Assembly (NCBI GenBank): GCA_046329235.1
Contig: JAXLVA010000001.1
Span: 1,550,001-1,614,000 of the forward strand
DNA from: JALONH01 sp046329235
GTDB lineage: Bacteria; Bacteroidota; Bacteroidia; Cytophagales; Cytophagaceae
Length of the DNA: 64,000 nt
Direction of reading: 5' to 3'
The translations under genes were made by a program, and so were the position numbers. Below are positions 44,269 through 52,910 of this stretch, piece by piece (positions within the stretch are counted from its first letter, which is position 1; each line of letters starts with the position of its first letter). The notes beneath the pieces are model-generated. The model ran no database searches, was not told the origin of the DNA, and saw only the letters and a program-made list of their open reading frames with translations.

Positions 44269-45306
44269 ATGGAATACACTTTAGAGGAAATTGCCCATCT
44301 ACTTGGAGGGGAAGTTAAAGGTGATAAAAAGCTAAAAGTAAACTCATTAGCAAAAATCCAGGAGGCGACTCCAGGCAGTATTGCCTTTTTATCAAATCCT
44401 AAATATGAAAATTATATTTATTCAACAGATGCCAGTGCTGTAATTGTCAATAAGGATTTCAAACCTAAAGAGGATGTTAAAGCAACTCTAATTTTGGTTG
44501 ATGACCCTTATACCAGTTTTACTATGTTGCTAGAAGCCTATCAGCGTAGTTTGGTAATGAACAAAAAGGGGAAAGATGAACCTTCTTTTGTTGGTAAAGA
44601 CACGGTAATGGAGGATGGTTACTACATTGGAGCTTTTGCCTACATTGGTCACAATGTAAAATTAGGTAAGAATGTAAAAATATATCCGCAAGCATACGTG
44701 GGAGACAATGTCACGATTGGTGATAATACGGTATTATACTCAGGAGTTAAAATTTATTCGGATTGTGTGATTGGTCACCATGTGACGATACACAGTGGAT
44801 GTGTTATAGGTAGTGATGGATTTGGTTTTGCACCTCAACCGGACGGTAGTTATAAAACAATACCTCAAGTAGGGAACGTTGTCATCGGAAATCATGTTGA
44901 CATTGGAGCTAATACCGTAATTGATTGTGCTACGATGGGATCTACCATTATTGAAGACGGGGTTAAATTAGACAACCTAATTCAAATAGCACACAATGCA
45001 CATATTGGTCAGCACACCGTAGTTGCTGCTCAATCCGGAATCTCAGGTTCTACCAAGATAGGAAAGAACTGTATTATTGCCGGTCAAGTTGGGATTGTTG
45101 GACATATTACCATTGCTAACAAAACTACTATCGGGGCTCAAGCCGGAATTGGCAGAAGTATTACGGAAGAAGGAACCGTATTATTAGGATCACCTGCTAT
45201 TGATAAAAATGACTTTTTAAAATCGTTTGTAGTTTATCGCAAACTACCTGAATTGCAAAAACGATTAGAAGAGCTAGAAGATAAAATTACAAATTTGAAT
45301 AGATAA
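44269..45306 (+). CDS. lpxD: UDP-3-O-(3-hydroxyacyl)glucosamine N-acyltransferase LpxD
   Basis: Adds the N-linked 3-hydroxyacyl chain in the third step of lipid A synthesis, using acyl-ACP. The 345 residues comprise an LpxD N-terminal UDP-binding domain (EYTLEEIAHLLGGEVKGD) and a left-handed beta-helix of hexapeptide repeats (VKLGKNVKIYPQAYVGDNVT). The catalytic His region is IQIAHNAHIGQHTVVAAQSG, and a C-terminal helix closes it. It opens the run lpxD-lpxC/fabZ-lpxA-ABC and its TAA is at 45304-45306. Confidence 0.95.
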   Translation: MEYTLEEIAHLLGGEVKGDKKLKVNSLAKIQEATPGSIAFLSNPKYENYIYSTDASAVIVNKDFKPKEDVKATLILVDDPYTSFTMLLEAYQRSLVMNKKGKDEPSFVGKDTVMEDGYYIGAFAYIGHNVKLGKNVKIYPQAYVGDNVTIGDNTVLYSGVKIYSDCVIGHHVTIHSGCVIGSDGFGFAPQPDGSYKTIPQVGNVVIGNHVDIGANTVIDCATMGSTIIEDGVKLDNLIQIAHNAHIGQHTVVAAQSGISGSTKIGKNCIIAGQVGIVGHITIANKTTIGAQAGIGRSITEEGTVLLGSPAIDKNDFLKSFVVYRKLPELQKRLEELEDKITNLNR

Positions 45307-45330
45307 TTGATTTCGTCAGAAACAGATATA

Positions 45331-46719
45331 ATGTACACCAAACAACATTCCATTAAATCTATTGCTAAAGTATCAGGCGTAGGTTTACATACAGGAGCAC
45401 AAGTTAATATGTCCTTTGTCCCGGCCGGGATTAATCACGGGATAAAATTTCAAAGAGTAGATTTAGAAAATCAACCTATTGTTGATGCTGACGTAGACAA
45501 CGTAGTAGATGTATCACGTGGTACTTCTATCGAAAAAAACGGCGCTCGTATCAACACTGTTGAACACGTTTTAGCTGCCTTAGTTGGTTTACAAATTGAC
45601 AATATCTTAATTCAAGTAGACGGTCCTGAAATTCCAATTATGGATGGTAGCTCTATGCCATTCATTCAAGTTTTAGAATCCATCGGAATAGAAGAGCAAA
45701 ATGCTTTACGTAACTTCTTCGAAATTCCTCATGGAGTATTTTACAGCGACCCTGATAAAAACATCGAATTAGCTGCACTTCCTTTAGATGATTATAGAGT
45801 TACTGTAATGGTTGACTACAACTCGCCTGTACTAGGCAGTCAACATGCAACACTTAACAGCATCACTCAATTCTCTAAAGAAATATCTTCATGTAGAACA
45901 TTCTGTTTCTTACATGAATTAGAGATGCTTCACAAACAAAACCTTATCAAAGGTGGGGATTTAAATAATGCTATCGTTGTCGTTGATAGAATTGTAAAAG
46001 ATGATGAACTAGATCACTTAGCAAAACTATTTGGCAAAGACAAAGTAGAAGTTAAAAAAGAAGGCATCTTAAACAACATTGAGTTACGTTACAAAAACGA
46101 ACCGGCTCGTCACAAACTATTAGATGTAGTTGGCGACTTAGCGTTAGTTGGTCGTCCTATGAAAGGACAGATCATGGCTGCTCGTCCTGGTCACGCTTCT
46201 AACGTTGCGTTCGCTAAGAAACTTAAGAGAGTAATGATGGATGCTCGTCAAAACGCACCATCTTATGATCCTAACGTAGCACCTTTATTAGATGTAAATC
46301 AAATTTATAAAATTTTACCTCACACTTATCCATTTAAACTAGTCGACAAGATTATTCACATGGATGAGAACTTGATCATTGGAGTAAAGAACGTTACTAT
46401 TAACGAAGAGTTCTTCCTTGGTCACTTCCCTGGAAACCCTGTAATGCCTGGTGTATTACAAATTGAAGCTATGGCTCAAACAGGTGGTGTATTTATCATG
46501 CAATCAGTTCCTGATCCGGAAAACTATTGGACCTACTTCTTAAGTATCGACAATGCTCGTTTCCGTAGAATGGTAGTACCTGGAGACACTTTAATTTTTA
46601 AATGTGAGTTATTAGGCCCAATGAAACGTGGTATTGCAAAAATGCAAGGACAAGCGTTCGTGGGTAATAACCTAGTTTGTGAAGCAACATTAACAGCAAG
46701 TATAGTTCGTAAAAAATAA
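45331..46719 (+). CDS. lpxC: bifunctional UDP-3-O-acyl-GlcNAc deacetylase / 3-hydroxyacyl-ACP dehydratase
   Basis: Fusion of LpxC (residues 1 to about 300) and FabZ (about 310-462), a Bacteroidota hallmark. LpxC, the committed zinc deacetylase of lipid A, shows SGVGLHTGAQVNMSF, TVEHVLAALVGL, DGSSMPFIQ and HKLLDVVGDLALVG with its zinc ligands. FabZ, which makes trans-2-enoyl-ACP, shows LPHTYPFKLVDKI and GHFPGNPVMPGVLQIEAMAQ with the catalytic His and Glu. I start at the ATG at 45331 because the frame to 45307 begins with TTG. The fusion couples competing uses of 3-hydroxyacyl-ACP: lipid A against fatty acids. Confidence 0.96.
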   Translation: MYTKQHSIKSIAKVSGVGLHTGAQVNMSFVPAGINHGIKFQRVDLENQPIVDADVDNVVDVSRGTSIEKNGARINTVEHVLAALVGLQIDNILIQVDGPEIPIMDGSSMPFIQVLESIGIEEQNALRNFFEIPHGVFYSDPDKNIELAALPLDDYRVTVMVDYNSPVLGSQHATLNSITQFSKEISSCRTFCFLHELEMLHKQNLIKGGDLNNAIVVVDRIVKDDELDHLAKLFGKDKVEVKKEGILNNIELRYKNEPARHKLLDVVGDLALVGRPMKGQIMAARPGHASNVAFAKKLKRVMMDARQNAPSYDPNVAPLLDVNQIYKILPHTYPFKLVDKIIHMDENLIIGVKNVTINEEFFLGHFPGNPVMPGVLQIEAMAQTGGVFIMQSVPDPENYWTYFLSIDNARFRRMVVPGDTLIFKCELLGPMKRGIAKMQGQAFVGNNLVCEATLTASIVRKK

Positions 46720-46720
46720 T

Positions 46721-47497
46721 ATGAACCAACCTTTAGCCTACATACACCCTGAAGCAAAGATTGCTCAGAACGTCGTAATCGAACCATTTACTACTATTTC
46801 AAAAAACGTTGAGATCGGTGAAGGAACTTGGATCGGACCAAATGTTACCATTATGGAAGGTGCACGCATCGGAAAGAATTGTAAAATATTCCCTGGTGCT
46901 GTGATTTCAGGGACTCCTCAAGATTTAAAATTTGAAGGGGAAGAAACAATTACTGTTATTGGCGACAATACGGTTATCCGTGAATGTGTAACCATCAGTA
47001 GAGGTACTAAAGATAAATACAAAACCGTAGTAGGTAGTAATTGTTTAATCATGGCATATGTGCATATTGCTCATGACTGTATGGTAGGTAATCACGTTAT
47101 CTTAGCTAATGCAGTACAGGTTGCAGGTCACGTAACGATTGATGATCATGCTATTATTTCCGGTACTAGTGCGATACATCAATTCTGCCGTATCGGTGCT
47201 CATGTAATGATTTCCGGAGGTTCCTTAGTAAGAAAAGATGTTCCTCCATTTACTAAAGCAGGTAGAGAACCTCTTGGATACTGCGGTATCAACTCTGTAG
47301 GTCTAAGACGTAGAGGTTTTACCAATGAAAAAATTAACGAGATTCAAGATATCTACCGTGTTATTTATCTTAAAGGATATAACAACTCTCAAGCATTAGA
47401 TTATTTGGAAGTAAACTTCCCTCCTTCTAAAGAAAGAGATGAAATCATTAACTTCATGAGTAGCTCCGATCGTGGAATCATGAAAGGTTTAGATTAA
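46721..47497 (+). CDS. lpxA: UDP-N-acetylglucosamine acyltransferase LpxA
   Basis: First step of lipid A synthesis: transfers a 3-hydroxyacyl chain from ACP to UDP-GlcNAc. The 258-residue protein has the hexapeptide left-handed helix, the motif IAHDCMVGNHVILANAVQVA with the catalytic His, GHVTIDDHAIISGTSAIHQF, and the C-terminal alpha domain. It starts one base after the lpxC/fabZ stop and its stop overlaps the ABC gene start (TAATG). Chain length and acyl choice cannot be read from sequence alone. Confidence 0.95.
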   Translation: MNQPLAYIHPEAKIAQNVVIEPFTTISKNVEIGEGTWIGPNVTIMEGARIGKNCKIFPGAVISGTPQDLKFEGEETITVIGDNTVIRECVTISRGTKDKYKTVVGSNCLIMAYVHIAHDCMVGNHVILANAVQVAGHVTIDDHAIISGTSAIHQFCRIGAHVMISGGSLVRKDVPPFTKAGREPLGYCGINSVGLRRRGFTNEKINEIQDIYRVIYLKGYNNSQALDYLEVNFPPSKERDEIINFMSSSDRGIMKGLD

Positions 47498-48099
47498 TGC
47501 GTGTTATTGCCGAAAACATCAGTAAACGATTCAATAGAGATTGGATATTCAACCAATTAAACTTAGATGTTACTGAAAATACATTTGTCGCTATCACAGG
47601 CACGAATGGCTCCGGAAAATCAACCCTATTACAAATATTAGCATCTCTAACCGTACCTACTACAGGTACGGTTTCTTATTTTTACAACGACCAGAAACTA
47701 TCGTCCGAAGACGCTGCACTTCATACTTCATTTGTAGGTCCCTATCAAGAAGTCATAGAAGAAATGACCTTAACTGAATTTCTTCAATTTCATTTTTCGT
47801 TACGTAAAGGAGATTATACTACCCCAGAAAACTTCATGAAGTATATTGGTATCGAAAAATCTAAAAACAAGGAGATTCGATATTTCTCTTCGGGTATGAA
47901 ACAACGTTTGAAATTGGGAATCGCTTTTTGTACCTATAGCCCATTATTATTTTTAGATGAACCAACCTCTTATTTGGATTCTCATGGAATTGATTGGTAC
48001 GAAAAAGAAATAGAAAAATTAATAAATAAAAAAACAATTCTACTCGCCTCTAACATTCCAAGAGAATATCAAAGAGCGAATCGAATCATGCAGATGTAA
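47497..48099 (+). CDS. ABC transporter ATP-binding protein
   Basis: A 200-residue ATPase subunit. Walker A is GTNGSGKST, the signature is YFSSGMKQRLKLG, and Walker B is PLLFLDEPTSYLD; the N-terminal segment is typical of small exporters. No membrane partner lies beside it, so it would work with a permease elsewhere. It is coupled to lpxA (TAATG), and in many Bacteroidota a similar ATPase follows lpxA. An envelope export role is an inference. It ends convergently six bases from the SGNH gene stop. Confidence 0.9.
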   Translation: MRVIAENISKRFNRDWIFNQLNLDVTENTFVAITGTNGSGKSTLLQILASLTVPTTGTVSYFYNDQKLSSEDAALHTSFVGPYQEVIEEMTLTEFLQFHFSLRKGDYTTPENFMKYIGIEKSKNKEIRYFSSGMKQRLKLGIAFCTYSPLLFLDEPTSYLDSHGIDWYEKEIEKLINKKTILLASNIPREYQRANRIMQM

Positions 48100-48104
48100 A
48101 TTCA

Positions 48105-48794
48105 CTATTGCAATTTCATTTTTAGTATTGGCAAAAACTGATTCAACCATAAAGAATAACATAGGCCCGAAGGATGTAAATTATCTCCAGCAACTAAATT
48201 AGGTTGTTGTAATCCCAAACGAGTGATAGGAGTGATATCAGTATAGGTCAAACCTAATGAATCTGCAAGCCTTTTATTGGAGCTATTAAACAAATCAATC
48301 GCATTCGAAATAGCAGGCTGATTGTTTGATCCAAATGGAGTATAGCCGTAATCAGGTATGGAAATAATTAACACATTACTTTTATCTCCTCTAGCATATT
48401 CTATTGCCTCCGTTGCTAATTGGATAAACTCGCTTTCATATTCGTCTATTGACCGACCTTGATATTGATTATTGACACCAATCAATAAAGTAACTATATC
48501 ATATGAATTTGAAATACTAGCATTTGATACTGCTTGAATTAAATTATTCGTTGTCCAACCTGTCTGAGCTATCACCTTTAATTCAGAAACAGCATAACCA
48601 CTCTGAATGATTGAATCTTTTAATTGATAGGGGAAAGAAAGTGACAAATCAATACCTTCACCTTTGGTATATGAATCACCCAAGCACAATATTGAAATGC
48701 TTTTACTAGATTTTCTAGGTTGAGGTGTTTCCATATTTGAATTAACACATGATAGTAGCAAAAATAACAATATTAAACTTTTCAAATGTCTCAT
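48105..48794 (-). CDS. SGNH/GDSL-hydrolase lipoprotein
   Basis: Predicted surface or periplasmic esterase of 229 residues. The signal peptide MRHLKSLILLFLLLSC has a lipobox LLSC with lipidation at Cys16. SGNH blocks follow: GDSYTKG with the nucleophile Ser, GVNNQYQG with the oxyanion Asn, and DNLHPSG with Asp and His. The enzyme family includes lipases, esterases and acetylxylan esterases; substrate unknown. It is transcribed with the YeeE pair, 34 bases downstream of the second YeeE gene. Confidence 0.87.
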   Translation of the reverse strand: MRHLKSLILLFLLLSCVNSNMETPQPRKSSKSISILCLGDSYTKGEGIDLSLSFPYQLKDSIIQSGYAVSELKVIAQTGWTTNNLIQAVSNASISNSYDIVTLLIGVNNQYQGRSIDEYESEFIQLATEAIEYARGDKSNVLIISIPDYGYTPFGSNNQPAISNAIDLFNSSNKRLADSLGLTYTDITPITRLGLQQPNLVAGDNLHPSGLCYSLWLNQFLPILKMKLQ

Positions 48795-48828
48795 AATATA
48801 ATAAACAATTAAAAAGTAAACTTGTTCT

Positions 48829-49239
48829 TTAATGTGGAAGCTTTGGCTTTACTATACCATATACAAACGTACCCAAAATAGCACTTGCAATTGCCACAAG
48901 CATCACTGAGCTCCCATTACCAACCAATGCAAACAAAGGTCCTGGACAAGCACCGGTTAATGCCCAGCCTAAACCAAACATAATACCACCCGGTAATAAT
49001 CCTTTGTGATAATCTTTTTTAATTAATCGAATATCTTCACCACCGAATGCCTTCAAATTGAATTTCTTAATCAATGCCACACTAATAGCTCCGGTCACCA
49101 CAGCTAAACCTATGATACCAAACATGTGTATGCTTTGAAAATGAAACATCTCATGTATTCTATACCACGAAATAACTTCAGCTTTGGTTAATACAATACC
49201 AAAGTAAATACCTATTAGAAAGAATTTAACGTATTTCAT
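48829..49239 (-). CDS. YeeE/YedE-type sulfur transport protein, small half
   Basis: A 136-residue membrane protein with about four helices, similar to DUF6691/YeeE halves. The conserved cysteine motif is GACPGPLFALVGNGS after the loop LLPGGIMFGLGWALT. Family members import thiosulfate or other reduced sulfur species through paired halves; this gene follows its partner at 3 bases, a typical pair. Direction of sulfur transport is inferred from family. Confidence 0.85.
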   Translation of the reverse strand: MKYVKFFLIGIYFGIVLTKAEVISWYRIHEMFHFQSIHMFGIIGLAVVTGAISVALIKKFNLKAFGGEDIRLIKKDYHKGLLPGGIMFGLGWALTGACPGPLFALVGNGSSVMLVAIASAILGTFVYGIVKPKLPH

Positions 49240-49242
49240 AGC

Positions 49243-49794
49243 TTACAGAATATAAGGTAAACCTAAGAAAGTCATCACCAAGCCTCCGATAAAGAAACCT
49301 ATAACAGCGATTAATGAATTAACATTCAATAACGACAAACCCATAATCGCATGTCCGGAAGTACATCCATTGGCATAACGAGTTCCGAATCCTACTAAGA
49401 ATCCGCCTACTACAATCATCAACCAACCCTTAATAGTACTTAATGCCTCCCATGAGAATAAATACTCCGGGGTGATTTCACCGGAATAAGGTATCCCTTC
49501 TTGAAGTAACATTAACTGTGCTTCTTGAGACAAAGAAACCGTTGGGTTTAAATAAGTATGCGCTATCCATCCACCAACAACCGTACCTCCAATAAGTACT
49601 AAGTTCCATGCTTCTTTCTTCCAATCATATTGAAAAAACTCAATCGACTTAGGACTTACCATGGCACAGAGATGTCTGAAGTTCGAAGAAACTCCAAACT
49701 GTTTATTACCTATAAATAATAACAAGGGCACCATCAGTCCTAATAAAGGACCTGACACATACCATGGCCAAGGTTGTTGAAGGATTTCTAACAT
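49243..49794 (-). CDS. YeeE/YedE-type sulfur transport protein, large half
   Basis: A 183-residue polytopic membrane protein paired with the gene at 48829. The YeeE core motif is FGTRYANGCTSGHAIMGLSL with its conserved Cys; about five helices are visible. It starts 4 bases after the gcvP stop (gcvP ends at 49799), an unusual operon partner for a sulfur transporter, as the glycine cleavage system and sulfur uptake are not otherwise known to be linked. Confidence 0.87.
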   Translation of the reverse strand: MLEILQQPWPWYVSGPLLGLMVPLLLFIGNKQFGVSSNFRHLCAMVSPKSIEFFQYDWKKEAWNLVLIGGTVVGGWIAHTYLNPTVSLSQEAQLMLLQEGIPYSGEITPEYLFSWEALSTIKGWLMIVVGGFLVGFGTRYANGCTSGHAIMGLSLLNVNSLIAVIGFFIGGLVMTFLGLPYIL

Positions 49795-49798
49795 AGAA

Positions 49799-52696
49799 TT
49801 ACGCTAATTCAGGTTGTTGTTCAAATTCAGAAACAGGAATACATGAACAGAATAAGTTTCTATCACCATAAGCATTATCAATACGACTTACCGATGGCCA
49901 GAACTTCATATTCTTTACATAAGTTAATGGATACGCTGCCTTCTCTCTAGAATAAGGTTTATCCCATTGAGTAGCCATAATCACTTCCGCTGTGTGTGGA
50001 GCGTGTTTCAATACATTATTAGCTTTATCGTATAACCCTGATTCTATTTCTTTAATCTCTTCACGAATCGCAATCATTGCATCACAGAAACGATCTAGTT
50101 CTTCTTTCGATTCAGACTCTGTAGGTTCAATCATTAAGGTACCAGCCACCGGGAATGAAACCGTAGGTGCATGGAAACCATAATCCATTAAACGCTTAGC
50201 TATATCTTCTACTTCAATACCTACAGTATGTTTAAACTCTCTACAATCTAAAATAAATTCGTGTGCACATCTACCATTTTTACCGGTGTATAAAATTGGA
50301 TAATGTTGTTTCAAACGCGTCTTCATATAGTTCGCGTTTAATATGGCATAACGTGTAGAGTTGGTAATCCCCTCTGCTCCCATCATAGAAATATATCCAT
50401 AGGAAATAGGTAGGATACTAGCGCTACCCCATGGCGCTGCAGATACAGCATGCACCGCTTGATCACCACCGGTTTTAATTACCGCATGCCCAGGTAAGAA
50501 CGGCACTAAGTGTGCTGCCACACCAATAGGTCCTACACCAGGTCCACCACCACCGTGAGGTATACAGAAGGTCTTATGTAAGTTCAAGTGACAAACATCT
50601 GCCCCAATAGTTGCCGGAGATGTTAAACCTACTTGCGCATTCATGTTGGCTCCGTCCATGTATACTTGTCCACCTTTAGAGTGAATGTACTGACAGATAT
50701 CAATAATACTTTCTTCGAACACACCATGTGTAGAAGGATAAGTAACCATTAAACAAGATAAATTAGCAGCATGTTGATCTGCTTTCGCTTTCAAATCCGC
50801 TACATCAATATTCCCATTCGCATCACAAGCTACAATCACTACTTGCATACCTACCATCACAGCACTAGCCGGATTAGTACCGTGTGCTGAAGAAGGAATC
50901 AATGCAATATTTCTATGAGTATTTCCTTTAGACTTATGATATGCTTGGATTACTAATAATCCTGCATATTCTCCTTGAGCTCCTGAGTTAGGTTGTAAGG
51001 ACACTCCAGCAAAACCTGTAATCTCACTTAACCAATTTTCTAATTGGGTAGTCATTTTAGCATATCCTTGCGCTTGTTCTTTTGGAACAAAAGGATGCAA
51101 CTGACCTACTTCCGGCCAAGTTACCGGAATCATCTCCGTAGTAGCATTCAACTTCATGGTACAAGACCCTAATGAAATCATAGAATGAACTAAGGATAAA
51201 TCTTTATTTTCTAAATGCTTTAAGTAACGCAACATTTCATGCTCGCCGTGATGAGAATTGAATACCGGATGGCTTAAATACTCAGAAGTACGAGCTAATG
51301 ATTTAGCAAAAGACAAATCTTGTTGAAGAACTTTAGCGACTAAAGCCTCTGCTACTTTTTGTCCAGAAACTTTTTCAAATACAGAAACAATATCTAATAA
51401 ATCACTTACCGCTACCGTTTCATCTAAAGAAACGAATACTTTATCACCTTCGTAACGGAAGTTGATTTTTAAAGCTTCTGCTTCTTTCTTTATTGCTTCT
51501 GTTTTCCCAGCAGCAACAATCGAAATAGTATCGAAATAGTTTCCTGATTCGCTCGTAAATCCTAAAGATGTCACCAACGTTTTAGTTGCATTGGCAAACC
51601 CGTGAATTTTTTCAGCGATTGATTTTAATACTTTCGGTCCATGATATACAGCATAGGCTGCAGCCATCACCGAAAGAAGTACTTGTGCAGTACAAATATT
51701 AGAAGTTGCTTTCTCTCTACGAATATGCTGTTCACGAGTTTGTAAAGACATACGATATGCCTTTTTACCTTGCGCATCTACCGATACACCAATGATACGT
51801 CCTGGTAACAATCGTTTGTATTCTTCTTTTGCAGCAAAGAAACCTGCATGCGGACCACCATAACCAAGTGGCACACCAAAACGCTGAGAGGAACCTACTA
51901 CTACGTCTGCTCCCATTTCACCCGGTGACTTAACTAACAAGCAAGACATTAAGTCTGTACCAAATACTACTAACACTTCTTTGCTATGTGCTTCAGAAAT
52001 AAAAGAAGTATAGTCAACTAATTTTCCATCTCCATCCGGTGATTGTACATACACACCAAAGATGGTAGAATCTGATAAATCTACTTTGGTAGTGTCTGCT
52101 ACTTTTATTTTAATTCCTAGAGGTTCAGCTCTAGTGATTAATACATCTAATGTTTGAGGGAATGTTTTATCAGAAACCACAAATACATCAGCTGATTTCT
52201 TAGACCCTTTGCGCAAAGCAAATAATAAGTTCATTGCTTCAGCCGCTGCTGTTGCTTCATCCAATAAAGAAGCGTTTGCTATTTCTAATCCTGTTAAATC
52301 ACACACCAATGTTTGGTAGTTGATTAACATTTCTAAACGACCTTGAGCTATTTCTGCTTGGTATGGAGTATATGCGGTATACCAACCCGGATTCTCCATG
52401 ATGTTTCTTAACACCACCGTTGGAGTTAAAGTATTGTAATATCCTTGCCCAATGTAAGAACGGAAGATTTGATTCTCCGACATCATCGATTTGAAATTCT
52501 TTAAAAACTCAAACTCCGATTGAGCAGCCGGTAATTGTAATGGCTTCTTCAATCGAATAGCGGAAGGAACTGTTTGTTCGATTAATTGATCTAAAGAAGA
52601 AACATTAATAACGGATAACATTTCTTTTAAAGAGTCCTCTTGAATACCAATGTGTCTTTCAGAAAAGGATGGTGAGGATTGTAATGAAATACTCAT
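49799..52696 (-). CDS. gcvP: glycine dehydrogenase (decarboxylating) GcvP
   Basis: P-protein of the glycine cleavage system: pyridoxal phosphate-dependent decarboxylation of glycine, passing the aminomethyl group to the lipoyl H-protein. It is a single-chain 965-residue form combining the alpha and beta halves. Key motifs are SIGSCTMKLNATTEM, HGTNPASAVM, and the PLP Lys near residue 705 in LNLHKTFCIPHGGGGPGVGP. N-terminal SPSFSERHIG is typical. GcvT and GcvH are not in this window. It heads a minus-strand operon with the YeeE pair. Confidence 0.96.
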   Translation of the reverse strand: MSISLQSSPSFSERHIGIQEDSLKEMLSVINVSSLDQLIEQTVPSAIRLKKPLQLPAAQSEFEFLKNFKSMMSENQIFRSYIGQGYYNTLTPTVVLRNIMENPGWYTAYTPYQAEIAQGRLEMLINYQTLVCDLTGLEIANASLLDEATAAAEAMNLLFALRKGSKKSADVFVVSDKTFPQTLDVLITRAEPLGIKIKVADTTKVDLSDSTIFGVYVQSPDGDGKLVDYTSFISEAHSKEVLVVFGTDLMSCLLVKSPGEMGADVVVGSSQRFGVPLGYGGPHAGFFAAKEEYKRLLPGRIIGVSVDAQGKKAYRMSLQTREQHIRREKATSNICTAQVLLSVMAAAYAVYHGPKVLKSIAEKIHGFANATKTLVTSLGFTSESGNYFDTISIVAAGKTEAIKKEAEALKINFRYEGDKVFVSLDETVAVSDLLDIVSVFEKVSGQKVAEALVAKVLQQDLSFAKSLARTSEYLSHPVFNSHHGEHEMLRYLKHLENKDLSLVHSMISLGSCTMKLNATTEMIPVTWPEVGQLHPFVPKEQAQGYAKMTTQLENWLSEITGFAGVSLQPNSGAQGEYAGLLVIQAYHKSKGNTHRNIALIPSSAHGTNPASAVMVGMQVVIVACDANGNIDVADLKAKADQHAANLSCLMVTYPSTHGVFEESIIDICQYIHSKGGQVYMDGANMNAQVGLTSPATIGADVCHLNLHKTFCIPHGGGGPGVGPIGVAAHLVPFLPGHAVIKTGGDQAVHAVSAAPWGSASILPISYGYISMMGAEGITNSTRYAILNANYMKTRLKQHYPILYTGKNGRCAHEFILDCREFKHTVGIEVEDIAKRLMDYGFHAPTVSFPVAGTLMIEPTESESKEELDRFCDAMIAIREEIKEIESGLYDKANNVLKHAPHTAEVIMATQWDKPYSREKAAYPLTYVKNMKFWPSVSRIDNAYGDRNLFCSCIPVSEFEQQPELA

Positions 52697-52731
52697 GCGA
52701 TTTATGTATTGGAGTACAATAGTTGAACAAG

Positions 52732-52762
52732 GATTAAACTTGAATAATTCAAAGTTTGAATC
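52732..52762. promoter_or_regulatory. imperfect palindrome in the gcvP leader
   Basis: GATTAAACTTGAAT (52732-52745) and ATTCAAAGTTTGAATC (52747-52762) form a near-palindrome with two bulged bases around a central A, 35 bases upstream of the gcvP ATG. Upstream on the minus strand, TAAATTTG (52799 to 52792) fits the TAnnTTTG -7 element. An operator is possible. I saw no glycine riboswitch features. Confidence 0.35.
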
Positions 52763-52910
52763 AGATGCTGAATTATGGGTAAAACCCCTTACAAATTTAC
52801 TAAATAATAAAGCTTTATCCCTTTCTAGCGTAATTCTTGTGGAAAACTAATAATCAGGGTATTTTGAGTACTTTTTTGTACTTTTAGGATAAAATAACAC
52901 CGAATAAAAG

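Noticed and set aside
45307..45330. TTG start for lpxC/fabZ
   Set aside because: The ATG at 45331 gives the normal LpxC N-terminus.
52697..52910. Glycine riboswitch upstream of gcvP
   Set aside because: I could find no conserved aptamer core; only a palindrome and a promoter element.
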